From: Hansfordia pulvinata
Taxonomy: Eukaryota; Ascomycota; Sordariomycetes; Xylariales
Assembly: GCA_006538405.1 (NCBI GenBank)
Contig: BJKQ01000013.1
Location: forward strand, 124,001-188,000
Length of the DNA stretch: 64,000 nucleotides
Direction of reading: 5' to 3'
The position numbers and the translations under genes were made by a program. This document shows positions 12,052 to 23,399 of this stretch, piece after piece. The notes under the pieces are model-generated. The model saw nothing but the letters and a program-made list of their open reading frames with translations, searched no databases and was not told where the DNA came from. Position 1 is the first letter of the stretch. The number at the start of each line of letters is the position of its first letter.

Positions 12052-13449
12052 ATGGCCAACCCCATGGCCAACGTCAAGGCCCTCGTCGTCGGGGGCGGCG
12101 TGGGCGGGCCGGCGCTGGCGTACTGGCTGGCCAAGGCGGGCGCGTCGGTGGTGCTGGCGGAGCGGTCGCCGGCGCTGCGGGCGACGGGCCAGCAGATCGA
12201 CCTGCGCAGCCACGGCGTCACCATGATGCGGCTGATGGGCATCGAGGAGCAGGTGCGCGCCGCCACCGTCAAGGAGAGCGGCTTCCAGATCGTCGACACC
12301 AGGGGCCGCACAAAGGCCTTCTTCCCCGCCCGCGAGTCGGGAACCGGCAAGCAGAGCATCACGTCCGAGTTTGAGATTATGCGCGGCGACCTCGTCCGCA
12401 TCCTCTACGGCCTGACCGAGGGCCAGACCGCCAAGGGGGCCCAGGAGGGGGAGGAGAAGGGTCAGGACGAGGCAGCAGCAGCAGCAGCAGCATCAGCAGC
12501 AGCAGCAGCACCGCGCGTCCGCCACGAATTCGACACCATGGTCGAGTCCATGACGCAGGACAGCTACGACGGAAGCAACGCCGGCGGCAGCGGCGGCGGC
12601 AAGGTGCACGTGCGCTTCCGCGACGGGCGCGAGGAGGACTTCGACCTGGTCGTCGCCGCCGACGGCACGGGCTCCAAGACGCGCCGCCTGATGCTGGGCC
12701 CGGACGCGCCCGACCCCCGCCGGCGCGTCGGCGACGGCTACATCGCCTACTGGAGCATCCCCTCGCGGCCCGGCGACTCGGACCGCTTCACCTGGTGCCT
12801 GATCCCGGGCAAGCGCGTCGCCCGCATCCTCAGCACCCGGAAAGACTGCCCCGAGCTGACGCGCGTCTACGTCATGACGAAAGGCACCGACGCCGCCATG
12901 GACGCCGCCCACGAGGAAGGCAGCCAGGCCAAGATGAAGGAGGCCATCTCCGCGCTGTACGCCGACGCGGGCTGGGAGAGCGAGCGCTTCCTCTCGGCGC
13001 TGCGCGACGCCCCCGAGGCCGACGACCTGTACTGGACGCCCTTCGAGCACGTCTGCCTGCCCGAGGGCGACTGGTCCCGGGGGCGCGTCGTCCTGCTCGG
13101 CGACGCCGCCCACAGCCAGACCGCCAACGGCATCGGCACCTCCACCGCCCTCATCGGCGCCTACATCCTCGCCGGCGAGATCGCCTCCCGCGTCGCCAAG
13201 GCCGCCCCCGGCACCCCGCCCACCGCCGCCGTCGTCGACGGCATCGCCGCCTACGAGGCCGTCCTGCGCCCCATCGTCTCCGAGAAGCCCCAGACCTTCT
13301 CCTTCCCCCGGGCCAATTGGAGCATCGCCCTCACCCACGCCCTCGCCAAGGCCGCCACCTACTTCAACTTCGACATGACGCCCCCCAACAGCAAGCTCGA
13401 CAAGTGGCAGCTGCCCCGCTACCCTGTCCTCGACGACGCCAAGATGTGA
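12052..13449 (+). CDS. FAD-dependent monooxygenase (PHBH/UbiH-like fold)
   Basis: Single-exon flavoprotein of 465 residues, expected to hydroxylate an aromatic or polyketide-like substrate using NAD(P)H and oxygen; the substrate cannot be told. The Rossmann dinucleotide motif VVGGGVGGPALAYWLAKAG starts near residue 10. The ADGTGSKTRR motif (DG region) is near 200. The second FAD-binding stretch GRVVLLGDAAHSQTANGIG is near 345. A low-complexity Glu/Gly/Ala segment (about 135-155), coded by GCA repeats, interrupts the protein before the substrate domain. Start: the open frame extends upstream through the CA repeat, but ATG 12052 lies directly before the conserved FAD fold, and a second ATG follows four codons later. 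It stands alone, with no neighbouring biosynthetic genes that would define a cluster. Confidence 0.92.
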   Translation: MANPMANVKALVVGGGVGGPALAYWLAKAGASVVLAERSPALRATGQQIDLRSHGVTMMRLMGIEEQVRAATVKESGFQIVDTRGRTKAFFPARESGTGKQSITSEFEIMRGDLVRILYGLTEGQTAKGAQEGEEKGQDEAAAAAAASAAAAAPRVRHEFDTMVESMTQDSYDGSNAGGSGGGKVHVRFRDGREEDFDLVVAADGTGSKTRRLMLGPDAPDPRRRVGDGYIAYWSIPSRPGDSDRFTWCLIPGKRVARILSTRKDCPELTRVYVMTKGTDAAMDAAHEEGSQAKMKEAISALYADAGWESERFLSALRDAPEADDLYWTPFEHVCLPEGDWSRGRVVLLGDAAHSQTANGIGTSTALIGAYILAGEIASRVAKAAPGTPPTAAVVDGIAAYEAVLRPIVSEKPQTFSFPRANWSIALTHALAKAATYFNFDMTPPNSKLDKWQLPRYPVLDDAKM

Positions 13450-14154
13450 GGGCTAGACGGGGTGGGGGGCTACATATACGAGCTGACAGGAATGGGCAGG
13501 GGCCACGGCTGGCCAGGGACAAAAGAAAAAGTTGCTCGCGATAGTGATGCGTGGAGCTTTCGGCGTTCATCTCCTCTCTAACGGTATCGGGGGCGCTAAT
13601 CAGGCGTTCCTCTTGAATTTCCATGTTTTTTATCTGTACTCATTACCGCTGTATACCCCTGGAGAAGATAGCATACCTACCTACTCAATGTACACCAATC
13701 CCATATTTATAGTTCAAAGAGCCCCTTTTTGAGAATGTGAAATCCAACGTCATGGTGAACGCGGCTGTGGAAGCCTCAGATGCAACTCGAGTCTGCGCGT
13801 TAACCACCTAACTTAGCACTAATGATAAAACATCTGTCAGTGGGACAGCCGCCCCGCGCATCAGCGCCGCAATGTGGGGAGCGATCGGCGACTCGGGCTC
13901 GGTACTGGAAAACATACTCCGTGTATCTGTCCGAGGCTGATAATCGATGACGCAGATGACTCCCCACTCATGCTCCGGCCACGATCCTCGGGGACCACAT
14001 GGTCGCCGGCATCTCTTACAGAGCTCTCAATCTGCCTAGGTAAAGATGATAGATATGGACGTTGACTTACCGTCAGCCGGCATTTGACGATGCCGCTTTA
14101 GACTCGAGGGCATGCACGTCTTTCAGGCCGCTAGGGCGCAAAGGCATTCATGTA

Positions 14155-14658
14155 CAATGGGTTCTCAGAAAGTATTGTGCACGCGACTTTTTTCCCACCA
14201 ATTTACACCAAAAAGCGAGCATTTTAAAATCTAGATTCTAAAAGTTTTAAAGTGATAATTATTTATTAAAAATAAGATTCTAAAAGATAAATAATGAAAG
14301 ATTATTCTATATTAATATTATATAGTTTTCCTACTTATAGTCGGCGAAATGTCGGCCTGTAAAGTGAGAAAAGTGATTTTTAGAAAGTGAACTGTTAATG
14401 CATACTATAATAAGCCCATACATTACACTAACAGAAACACCATTTTTTTTTTAATACCCTTACTTTCTTGGCCGACATTTCCCGAACGAAAAATAGGAAA
14501 AATAGAACCTTAGTATAAAAAAGAATCAGATAGTAAAGTTCTATAACATTCAAAATAATAAAGGTACTAAGTATACTATAAGTATTTATTTAGAATTTAT
14601 TAAAACGTAGTGTTTTGGTGGAAAACAGGGGTATGCACAATACTTTCTGAGCACCTAG
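14155..14658. mobile_element. Non-autonomous Tc1/mariner-like MITE
   Basis: An AT-rich block of about 500 bp in a GC-rich genome is bounded by inverted repeats. CTCAGAAAGTATTGTGCA at the left (about 14164-14181) returns as its exact reverse complement at the right (about 14634-14651). Partial pairing continues inward, with TTTTCCCACCAA on the left against TTTTCCACCAAAA on the reverse-complemented right end. TA dinucleotides flank both ends (14153-14154 and 14659-14660), as expected for Tc1/mariner target duplication. There is no transposase frame, so it would have to be mobilised in trans. The left end CAATGGGT resembles CAGTGGGG-type ends of fungal impala-like elements (comparison from memory). 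Low GC with many TA steps fits repeat-induced point mutation. Confidence 0.75.
14336..14495. repeat. Second inverted repeat nested inside the MITE
   Basis: GAAATGTCGGCC at about 14346-14357 pairs with GGCCGACATTTC at about 14470-14481. Imperfect pairing extends outward (TTCCTA on both arms) and inward (AAAGT). The arms enclose about 110 bp. This is either an inner hairpin of the same element or a smaller element nested in it. Confidence 0.7.
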
Positions 14659-15831
14659 TATACATCTTGTAGCACAGGGCATCGCGTTTCCTGGCTTCCG
14701 AGTACAGTGTGTTCCATTTCCCCGATCGTTAAGCGGTAGTAAACCACCATCAATGAGCATCAGGCGTCTCAACCCCGCCAAGAGCCAGGGGCTCGTACGA
14801 GTAGTCGCAAATACCACGCCGCCAGTGTGGTCGTCAAGACGCGCAAAGCTGTCATGATCTTCTAGCCTCGACCTCGCAAGTGACTTTGAGCGAATATAGT
14901 CGTAATAACTTGCAATGAGACGACCGCGGATGCATAGAACTCGCCGAATCTTGGGAAAGATATAGGCATGTCATATCAGCGATTCCCTCAACTTCGGCAT
15001 TCTGGGTCGCTTCAAGATTGCACTCTTGAGTCCGATCTCGTATCTTCGGTTCTGGTCTGTGATGGTTGATCTACGATTCTCGTCAAGAAAAATAAGCTGA
15101 TACGTGGAGTCGAGCATGTGGTCGCCATCCGATTTACCTATTCTATGCGAGACCTGGCCGAAGCATAGGCCATGATGTACATCAGGTCACGGCCACATCA
15201 CAACCTCGCAACCATAATGTCCACATGTAGAAGCAGCTCACCTCGACTTCTGCAAGGACCGCGGGAGCGATCTCAACTAGTATGGTCAAGAGAATCTGCC
15301 GAAGACGCAGTGCCGCAAGCCTGCCGTATCATGAGCAACTTATTACCCTTCTTCCACTGACCTCGTCCGCTCAAACAGGCCACTCGAAGCCGGATTTAGC
15401 GGCGGGATTTGATGCTCCTCGAGCTCTGGAGGAGGCCAAGATTAAAAGCACTCGAATAGCTGGGAGAGCTGGCTGCTGCGAGGTGATTATTGTGCAAACT
15501 TCAAGTACGGCTACGTGGTTTCGTGATAGTTGGCTCGGACGTCGGCAGCTCCGTGTGGAGAAAACCTGGCATTCACTCCGTTTGAAACTTCGACACGGAG
15601 CGGAAGCTCACGTAAAATTGGCAATGGTCGCTGTTTCTTATTTCATATCTCATTAAAGGTCTATCATCACTCATCCACGTCACGCCAGTACGCCCTGCTT
15701 CTCGCTTTGCGATACATGAGAAAATAGCCGAGAGCCCTCACACCCACAGCCGTCTCACCCGCCTGCTTCCGCCTTCATGTCTGCGCTCATGCCGGCGGAC
15801 CAGGTTTCTCTTGCCCGTGCCGCGCTGTTGG

Positions 15832-17307
15832 CTAATGCATTGCAGTCCACACATTCCTTCCCGCATTTCGTTTTCCCTTTCTCTCTCTTGGCAAAAAGCG
15901 CGAACCCTCGCCACCAAACAAGTTCGAGGTCGGGTCGTCTGTCTGAGCATGCAGCTCGTCCATCCGAAAACCCTCACCGTCCTTGAACACAGCAGCGTAG
16001 AACGACACAATGGAGTCGGCCATGGAATCGATTGCGTGGACACTCTCCGCATCGTTGTTGGGCTTAATCTCAAGGATCCCAGCCTGCTGGTCGATCTTGC
16101 CGTTTATCTTGCCATCTACAATGAGGAACCCGACTATGTCTTGGACCTCGGATTGCGAGATGGACAGATGGCTGGCGATCTTTTCGAGCTTCATGCGGGA
16201 GTATGGGGCGATGAGCTTGAGGACGGCTTTCGTGCGCATGGTGCGGGTGACCTCGTCAATGTTCTCGGCAATAAAGGGGTCGGCGAGAATGTCTTGGTTG
16301 TTCTTGAGGACCTTGGTATAGTTGTGGAATTCGTCGCGCTGGTATGAGTCGACCAGCTCGGTCATGGCGGCAATGCGGGGATCGTTGCGATAGGGCTTGG
16401 TTTCCTGTGAGTCGAAGGGGTTGATGTCGGATCGCATGAGCATCGTGGTGAGTAGTAGGTACTTGAGAACCTGTATACGTTGGAGGGAGCCAGCTTCGTC
16501 ATAGTTGCGGAAAGACTCGAAGAAGTCCGACTGGGCGTCCTTCCAGTTCTCCTCGCTCATGTGCATCTTGCCGCCGCATTCCCGGATGATGCCCATGATC
16601 TTGGGGTGAGGCACGGCCGAGCGCACCTGCAGGGCCTTCTGGTACAGCAGCTTCAGCTGCTTGTTGTTGCGGATGGCCGCGTACATCTGGATCTCGAGGG
16701 CGTAGATCTCGAGCGAGTAGGTGCCCTTCGAGGGGTCGTCGGTGCCGTCCTCGCGCTGGCAGGCCTTCTGCACTTCGCGCAATTTCCGCGTGACAGCAGG
16801 GTAGTCCCCGCGATCGAGTAGGAGCTTGGCCAGCTTGATGTTGGTCTTGAGCCACAGGCGCTCGTTGTTGGTTGTGTGGAAGCAGTCGAGGGTGAGGGAG
16901 TAGAAGCGCTCCATGCACTTCATGGCGGGCTCGGACGAGGCATCCTTCTCAATGTAGTCGAGCAGGTTGTTGATGGATTTTTCGGAATAGTTGCGCGTGA
17001 CGGCCGACTTGACATATGTGAGCAGCTCGGAGAAGTGCTCGGCAGCATCGTCGAAACGGCCGAGGGAGTATTCCAGCTTGATCGCTTGTTTGTAGCCTTT
17101 GAAGCCCCAGTCCCCTTTCTCGGGCTCGAGGGGCGGAATCCCGAGAAATTCGTCTATGGCGTCTTGAGGGTCGGTGGATTTCATCTGCTTGGCGTTGTAG
17201 TATTTGTTCTCGATGTCGACGTCGCCGGATTCTTCGTCATCGTCGTCCTCGTACTCGAAGTCGTACTGCTCCTCATCGGACTCTTGCATGAAGTCGTCGT
17301 CCGACAT
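15832..17307 (-). CDS. csn-2: COP9 signalosome complex subunit 2
   Basis: 491-residue single-exon gene for the CSN2 (COPS2/Trip15) scaffold subunit of the COP9 signalosome, which removes NEDD8 from cullins and acts in nucleus and cytoplasm. It opens with an acidic stretch (SDDDFMQESDEEQYDFEYEDDDDEE). Next are the strongly conserved helical PCI-type repeats, for example GFKGYKQAIKLEYSLGRFDDA, CMERFYSLTLDC and RLWLKTNIKLAKLL. A PCI/winged-helix domain follows near residues 330-430, with MRTKAVLKLIAPYSRMKLEKIA and FLIVDGKINGKIDQQAG. Length and order match the family. The last 30 residues (RERKGKRNAG) are variable and basic. It is divergently arranged with the Cwc25 gene, with about 730 bp between start codons. 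Confidence 0.96.
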   Translation of the reverse strand: MSDDDFMQESDEEQYDFEYEDDDDEESGDVDIENKYYNAKQMKSTDPQDAIDEFLGIPPLEPEKGDWGFKGYKQAIKLEYSLGRFDDAAEHFSELLTYVKSAVTRNYSEKSINNLLDYIEKDASSEPAMKCMERFYSLTLDCFHTTNNERLWLKTNIKLAKLLLDRGDYPAVTRKLREVQKACQREDGTDDPSKGTYSLEIYALEIQMYAAIRNNKQLKLLYQKALQVRSAVPHPKIMGIIRECGGKMHMSEENWKDAQSDFFESFRNYDEAGSLQRIQVLKYLLLTTMLMRSDINPFDSQETKPYRNDPRIAAMTELVDSYQRDEFHNYTKVLKNNQDILADPFIAENIDEVTRTMRTKAVLKLIAPYSRMKLEKIASHLSISQSEVQDIVGFLIVDGKINGKIDQQAGILEIKPNNDAESVHAIDSMADSIVSFYAAVFKDGEGFRMDELHAQTDDPTSNLFGGEGSRFLPRERKGKRNAGRNVWTAMH

Positions 17308-18034
17308 GATGGGCGACGACGGTTGGGTGCCAGTGGATACGATGGAGCGGTGGCGGAGCTGAGGTCTGATGAGCTGTGTCTATTGCTGGCGGCGCAGGCG
17401 ATGGTATGTTATCAATGGGAAGATGGGGGCGAAGCTGGAGCGAAGTTGGAGTGGAGCAGCTTTTGTGAGGTGAGGACGAGTTCGTCTTGAGCCTCAGGGT
17501 GACGCGGAGGTGCAGTTGCTCTGCACGTACAGGTACTCGCCTTGTGTAGGTGGGATGGATGCGCCTGGAGTTCTGCCCCGCGAAACAGGTGCGAGCTGAA
17601 GTATCTCTGTAGAAGCTCTACCGCGTAGCTGGCTGCTGATGGGCCAGAAGCCGTGTCACTACGCCGGTAGGATACTTCTATCAAGGCGTCACAGGATACT
17701 GGGGACTTCCTTACGAGTACGAGAAGTGAATGGCTTCGCGACTGCCGCCTTGAACTTAGTGCGGGGCAAGACCGCGACTCGACCCGCTTCTACCCGACTC
17801 GGCCAATCAGCTGCCACTGGCGCCGAAATCCGTGGCTGGGTCAGGTGCAGCCAGGATTCTTGGTTGTCCCTTCTACTTGTCTGCAGACATCGCTTTCATC
17901 AGCGACTCTAACTTCTTCATCACCAAGCTCAAACCACCACTCCCGTCTGCGGCTGCACGTCAAGCCAAGCAACTCGGCCTGAGCCAGTCCATCATTCGCC
18001 ACAGATTCCCGGCGCACACGCCAACACCGCCGCC
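17308..18034. promoter_or_regulatory. Shared divergent promoter region of CSN2 and Cwc25
   Basis: 727 bp separate the two outward-facing start codons, so both promoters must lie here. A TACGAGTA octamer is at 17712. No TATA box or other specific site can be assigned with confidence. Confidence 0.6.
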
Positions 18035-19252
18035 ATGTCGTTACTACTGAAGAAGAGCTGGCACCCGGCCTTGATGAAAAATCAGGCCAAGGTCTGGGAG
18101 TCGGAAAGAGCTGCCCTCGACGAGCGCAAGAAGACCGAGGCCCGCCTCCAGGAGATCAAGGAGGAAAAGGCAAAGGAGGAGCTGCAGCAGAAACTCGAGG
18201 CTGCCGGAGGCAAGCGCAAGGTCGACAAGGTCGACTGGATGTACCAGGGCCCCTCGGACAACCAGAATGGCACCACCGAAGAACTGGAGGGCTTCTTGTT
18301 GGGAAAGCGTCGCATCGACACCATACTCACTCGCAACGATGAGTCCGACTCCCTCAAGAAGCAGGCCGGCCAGGAATCCTTCATGGCCCTCCAGAACGCA
18401 AACACCGAGCGCGACTCCGCCGCCAAAATGCGCGAAGACCCTCTCCTAGCCGTCAAGAGGCAGGAACAGCAGGCCTACGACGCCATGATGAACGACCCTA
18501 TCAAGCGCCGTCAACTACTCGCCTCCATGGGCAAGTCCGACCCGTCCGACAAGCGCAAGGGCGACAGAGAGGAGCGTCATTCACGCCGTCACAGACACAG
18601 ATCCGACTCTAGAGAGCGCCGCCATCGGCGACACCGCGACGGCTCCAGACACAGAGATGACGACTCGACCAGAGAAGGCCGCAGCGGACGGTCGGACCGA
18701 AAGCGCTCCGATTCCAACGACAGATCCCGACACCATGACCGGTCGCATCGCGACCGCTCGAGAAGCCCGCGCGGCAGCAGACACAACGACGATCGTCACC
18801 GACGACGCCGCGACTACTCGGAGGAGCCCAGGGATGACAGACGGTCGAATCGGGACGATAGACGAGACGAAAGACGAGACACCCGCCGTGACGACAGGCG
18901 GGATGACAAAAGAGACGATTACCGGGACAGTCGCAGGGATGACAGGCGAGATGATCGCCGTGGCGACCGTGGACGCGGCCCGCACCGAAACCGCGAGCAG
19001 GGAGGGTCGGACAACCGCCCTCGAAACCAGCCGGGCCCTTCGGCCGAGGCTGCCGCAGAAGAGCGCGCTCGCAAGCTGGCCGCCATGCAAGAGGCGGCGA
19101 CTAGCTTGGACTCGGACCGCGAGAAGCGACTTGCGGCCCTGGAGCAAAAGGACCAGGCCGAGCGCGATGCCGACAACCAGGCGCGCGAGAAGTCGGGCAA
19201 GTACGGAGAGCGCGAGTTTGTCAACGGTCTTCGTCGCAAGCTGCTGGATTGA
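18035..19252 (+). CDS. CWC25: Pre-mRNA-splicing factor Cwc25
   Basis: 405-residue single-exon gene for the spliceosome factor Cwc25, which joins the Prp2-remodelled complex and promotes the first transesterification step in the nucleus. The N-terminal Cir_N domain is plain: [20 protein letters not shown] at residues 5-24. It is followed by a coiled basic/acidic helix and the family signature VDWMYQGP (about 68-75). The conserved segment LLGKRRID-T and a [21 protein letters not shown] stretch complete the core. The second half is an Arg/Asp/Ser/His-rich tail with [13 protein letters not shown] repeats, typical of RS-type splicing proteins. The tail ends in a conserved-looking [16 protein letters not shown]. 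The start is the ATG directly before the Cir_N domain. Confidence 0.95.
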   Translation: MSLLLKKSWHPALMKNQAKVWESERAALDERKKTEARLQEIKEEKAKEELQQKLEAAGGKRKVDKVDWMYQGPSDNQNGTTEELEGFLLGKRRIDTILTRNDESDSLKKQAGQESFMALQNANTERDSAAKMREDPLLAVKRQEQQAYDAMMNDPIKRRQLLASMGKSDPSDKRKGDREERHSRRHRHRSDSRERRHRRHRDGSRHRDDDSTREGRSGRSDRKRSDSNDRSRHHDRSHRDRSRSPRGSRHNDDRHRRRRDYSEEPRDDRRSNRDDRRDERRDTRRDDRRDDKRDDYRDSRRDDRRDDRRGDRGRGPHRNREQGGSDNRPRNQPGPSAEAAAEERARKLAAMQEAATSLDSDREKRLAALEQKDQAERDADNQAREKSGKYGEREFVNGLRRKLLD

Positions 19253-21320
19253 GAAGGCAGTTGGACGTCTGAGTAGTGAACTTGGCTGGCATGATGAGAC
19301 GATAGGAGGATAGCATGACACATTTGTCGCACGGCGTTCTGGCTGGATTTTGACATTGCAAAGATTGGAGCATTCGTGCAAACTTATTCATCGCAAAAGA
19401 GCATAATACAATACCCTTATCAATTTCACACTGCCGTTCGTTGCTGCTGACGATTCTGGTGCCTAGAACTCCTTGGAAGAGCCTCCTCGATTTCGGACAT
19501 GGTTGCGTACTGCAGGAAATGTTGAGGCATGGTTATGCCGTCTGCGCTAACAGATGCTTCACCGAGAGCATACTCACAAATCGCTCTCACACACGAGGCA
19601 TCCAGTTGACACCTGATTTCTTTCGTCGATTGGACAAATGTGCAGATTGTTCGTGACTCGAGGCGGCGCCAGGTCTTGCCTGCTTGCATGTGCGCTCAGC
19701 CCAGTAGGGTCGGGTGGCGCCAGTCCCAAGCAGCCCGGACCCGGGTGGTCCGCTCCCACTGCTACCCTGCCGGATGGGTCCATATCTCGCTGTCGCATGA
19801 CCCTCTCTGGGGCGGCTCTTGCAGGGGAGGGGGCCAAAGGGGCTGTCTGTGCTGGGCTGCCAGGGTGGGTGGGCTGTGCGTCCCGCTATGGTGCGAATAG
19901 TCGAGCCGGGTGTGTGGGTCTACGAGCTCACAAACAGGTGGCCGCGCAGGTGGCAGATGCGGCTTTGAGGCGTGCCAACAAGTTCAAGTATTGAGTGTGG
20001 TGTCAACCATTGTCAGCTTCAGCGTGGGCTGTCGTGGCTGGGGAGGCGGTGCTTTTGAGGCGCCAGATACGCGTCGTGTTGGGCGGCGCTACTGATCGGT
20101 CACTCGTGTTATCCTCCAGAATTGTAAGCGAGAACGCGTTGGCGAAATGAATAGCAATAACCTGCCCTGTCGTCATGCTGCTTGCTTTTTCTTCCTTCTT
20201 CAGTGAACTCTGGGTTTCTCATCGGTGTCTCATACCCAACTGCTCAGCTGCGACCTGGCACGCTTGGACAAGGCTTCATTAAACAGCCATCAAGGCATTG
20301 CGACACGTAGCTCGACGATGATGGATGGCGGACTGACTAATGCAGCTGATTTGATTACTGCGAATGCTGTGCATGAGTAGACTCATGTGGGAATTCAAGT
20401 CGCTTCAGCAGACACAGCATCTAGCAAACCTGCCATGCTAAACCGTCGCGTTAATTTTGACCGAGCATCACCGGGTATTCGGTCTGGCCGAGATCGTGGA
20501 GGTATTCCAATTCTCATGGATCCGATTTCCATCCACCCTCCAGGGCTCTACAGACAATGGATGTACTCGTACTCGTGCCTGCAGCCCGCTAGCAATGTTT
20601 TGGTGCAGCGGCCCCGGCCTGTAAGCGTGCCCCGGCCCCTGTCAGCCCAACAGCCCACCCCAATTCAGCCCGGGCCTCCACGCTGGGTCAAGTACGAGTA
20701 CCCCGAAGTGTTTCTGAAGTCGACGCAGTGGCAGTCTCATGGCCATGATGCCTGTATTCCTTCACATGAAGGATGCTTTGAGTAACTACCGGGGACTGCC
20801 ATGACTGAGGAGGCCAAAAGAGTACCGCACGGTATTCATGTGGTACCTTACACGATTTGGCATCCTCCATCCAATGCACCCTCGCGATACACACGTGTTG
20901 ATATGCAGCCACTTCCAAGACCACCTGCAACGCGACAAGGTACCTCCACGGACTTATCAGACGCCAGCGCCGACACGGTACCTCCACGCCTGTAGCGCCC
21001 TCCACTTTTCGCTACTCATTTGCCGGCCTCTGATTTGAAGATTCCTCCACCGCGAACCGGGCCCCGTACATCTACAGCTCCACGCGGCCTGCGTTCGCAT
21101 TGATACTTGTACTTTGCCTTCCTGCAACTGCCATTCCCTGCTCCTTCCCTGCCGCCATCGTCGTCGCCCTCGTCGTCGCTGCCGTCGTCGCGTCACCCAC
21201 GACCAAAGCACCACGCCCACCAATTCCATATTGCACCGCCGCCTCCCCCCGTCGCTCGCCCTCTCACCGCTGCCGCCTCGCACCACCACCCTTTCGCCCT
21301 CATACGCGCCCCCTCACACG
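19253..21320. other. Intergenic region upstream of rho3
   Basis: About 2 kb with no convincing gene. It contains two TACTCGTA/TACGAGTA octamers (20564 and 20693). The C- and CT-rich 200 bp before the Rho3 start are probably its promoter and 5' leader. Confidence 0.6.
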
Positions 21321-22114
21321 ATGCCTGCCGTTCCCCAACTCTGCGGCGGCTCCAAGACCGTCCAGCGCAAACTGGTCCTTCTGTACGTCAACGTCCCTCC
21401 TCACTTCTCATGCGCGCTCGCTCGCCGTTACATACGCCACGACCGAAACTAACAACTCCCCGGCTCGTCCAGTGGAGACGGTGCTTGCGGAAAGACATCA
21501 CTTCTGAACGTCTTCACCCGAGGTTACTTCCCGACAGTCTACGAGCCCACGGTCTTCGAGAATTACGTTCATGGTCAGTCCCTCTCCGTTTTCCCGCCTC
21601 CGCGCCCCCGACGTCGCCCCTGACTCCCCGACCCCTAGACATCTTCGTCGACAACGTCCACATCGAGCTTTCCCTGTGGGACACGGCCGGACAGGAAGAG
21701 TTCGACCGCCTGCGCAGCCTTTCTTACGACAACACCGATGTCGTCGTCCTCTGCTTCAGCGTCGACAGCAAGGACTCGCTCGAGAACGTTGAGAGCAAGT
21801 GGGTCGGCGAGATTCAGGAGAACTGCCCCGGCGTCAAGCTCGTCCTCGTGGCCCTCAAGTGCGATCTGCGCGAGAACAACGCCGACGACGAGGAGGAAGA
21901 CGCACAGCCCGCGCCCGGCAACCAAAGGGAGAAGAAGCCTCTGATCGACTACAACCAAGGTCTTGACGTCGCCCGCCGCGTCAAGGCCATGCGCTACCTC
22001 GAATGCTCCGCCATGAAGAACCGCGGTGTTAACGAGGCCTTCACCGAAGCCGCCCGCGTTGCACTGAGCGTCAAGTCGGGTGGCGAGAGCGACGGCAAGT
22101 GCGCCGTCATGTGA
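21321..22114 (+). CDS. rho3: Rho-type small GTPase, Rho3 class
   Basis: Membrane-anchored molecular switch for polarised growth, exocytosis and actin organisation at hyphal tips. Exons 21321-21382, 21473-21573 and 21639-22114 join in frame to 212 residues. Visible motifs: P-loop GDGACGKT, switch [18 protein letters not shown], switch [15 protein letters not shown], base-recognition LKCDLRE (LKCD in place of TKxD) and ECSAM. It ends in the prenylation box CAVM, which favours geranylgeranyl or farnesyl anchoring. [11 protein letters not shown] after the P-loop is the feature I associate with Rho3 rather than Rho1, Rho2, Cdc42 or Rac. An acidic insert ([16 protein letters not shown]) lies in the Rho-insert region. 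Introns 1 and 2 are 90 and 65 nt. Confidence 0.95.
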
Positions 22115-23399
22115 GCTGGATCGTCTCCCACCACTTAATATCTATCGATACCCATTCGTTTAAGGCCGATTCTTTCGCGAGCTGGCCAAGGACCTCCGAC
22201 TCGAGCCTCGACGTCCCCATAATCATTCTACTGCGCTATATCCAGCATCGGTGCTCAGCTGTTTACGCCTATCATGATCACGAAGCAAGACAGAAGTGCA
22301 CCGCCACGCCCGGCTCTGTAAATACGCCCTCTTTTGTCTTGTACTCTCCTACCTGTCCCGGTGTTCATTTATCTCGGTCTCGAATCTCACCATAATATCC
22401 GCCGCCCCTGCCTGGGGTCTCTTTCCATTGTTTTGCATGAATATGCGCATTAGACAGATTCAAGGTTCCATTTCGAAGTTCGGCTTAGTCTCGAGAGGCC
22501 AACAACACCCTTCAAGATGCACTCCGCCGCTATTATTCAGCCGCCGGGCAACTATTCGGCTTCACAAATTGCTTATTCCGACTTGGCTTACGGGACCCGG
22601 CTACTCAGGCGGCTCTGCTGTCTCAATCGCCGACAGGACTTGCCAGGGCCCTCGACCTCGCTTACGGCCTTGCAAGACACCCCACGACAATCAGCTTGAT
22701 GCTGATGACCCAGCAGAATTAAGCTTGGCGAGGACACGACGGTGCACACTGCAGAGGGTTCTGTAGGAACGGGTGTTCCGTGACACGGTCGACTGGGAAG
22801 TGCAAGATCATCTTGACCCAGCAGCTAAAAGACAGAAAATAAGAAATCTGACAAGTTCACATTCATCATCTCGTTGCGGATGCGCCGACTGTTCTGGCGC
22901 GACCCTTGTTGCAGTGACTTCAGCCCGCTTGTTCATCGCTAACAGTATTCAGACTTCCACGGCCGTCTCTATCAACCGTCTCCCCAGGTTGTATCGGAAG
23001 CTGACCTCGGGAGTTATACCGGATACCACACGAAAGCCAAGCTCTCCGCGTTCCCCCACCAGTACGGTAGCCCCAAGTCGCCCTTGCTGCATCTGATCCT
23101 TGCAGCAACCCCATCTCGACGCTTTTTGCTGGATTGATGGCCAGACGGAGATGGGGCTGTGCGAGTTGCATGATAAGCAGCCAGTCCCCGTTTCTATTGG
23201 ACTGGGCAATGGGCTGAACATGCGGTGGTCCAAGAGCCGCGATTCCCCTCACCTTACTTCAGGCCCCAGTGCTCGCTAGCCCGAGGCTCCAAATACGACC
23301 GTCTGTACTAAGCTCAACCCGCAGCCATCATCTCAACACGTTTCATACCTAATTCATTTTCTCGTGCCTTTCCAGGGAGTCGCCAGAGTTCCCCACGCC
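22115..23399. other. Intergenic region
   Basis: 1.3 kb containing the rho3 3' flank and the promoter of the STAND-type gene. No gene, RNA or obvious repeat was found. Confidence 0.6.

Larger units (their letters stand above)
13450..15831. other. Intergenic region holding an AT-rich MITE
   Basis: Convergent space between the FAD monooxygenase and CSN2, with no supportable gene. The strongly AT-rich island at 14155-14658 is annotated separately. A TACGAGTA octamer is at 14796 and an ACCTACCT tract near 13674. Confidence 0.65.

Noticed and set aside
12493..13338. 281-codon antisense frame opposite the FAD monooxygenase
   Set aside because: Gly/Ala/Val/Asp-rich mirror of a GC-rich coding strand; the sense protein is well supported.
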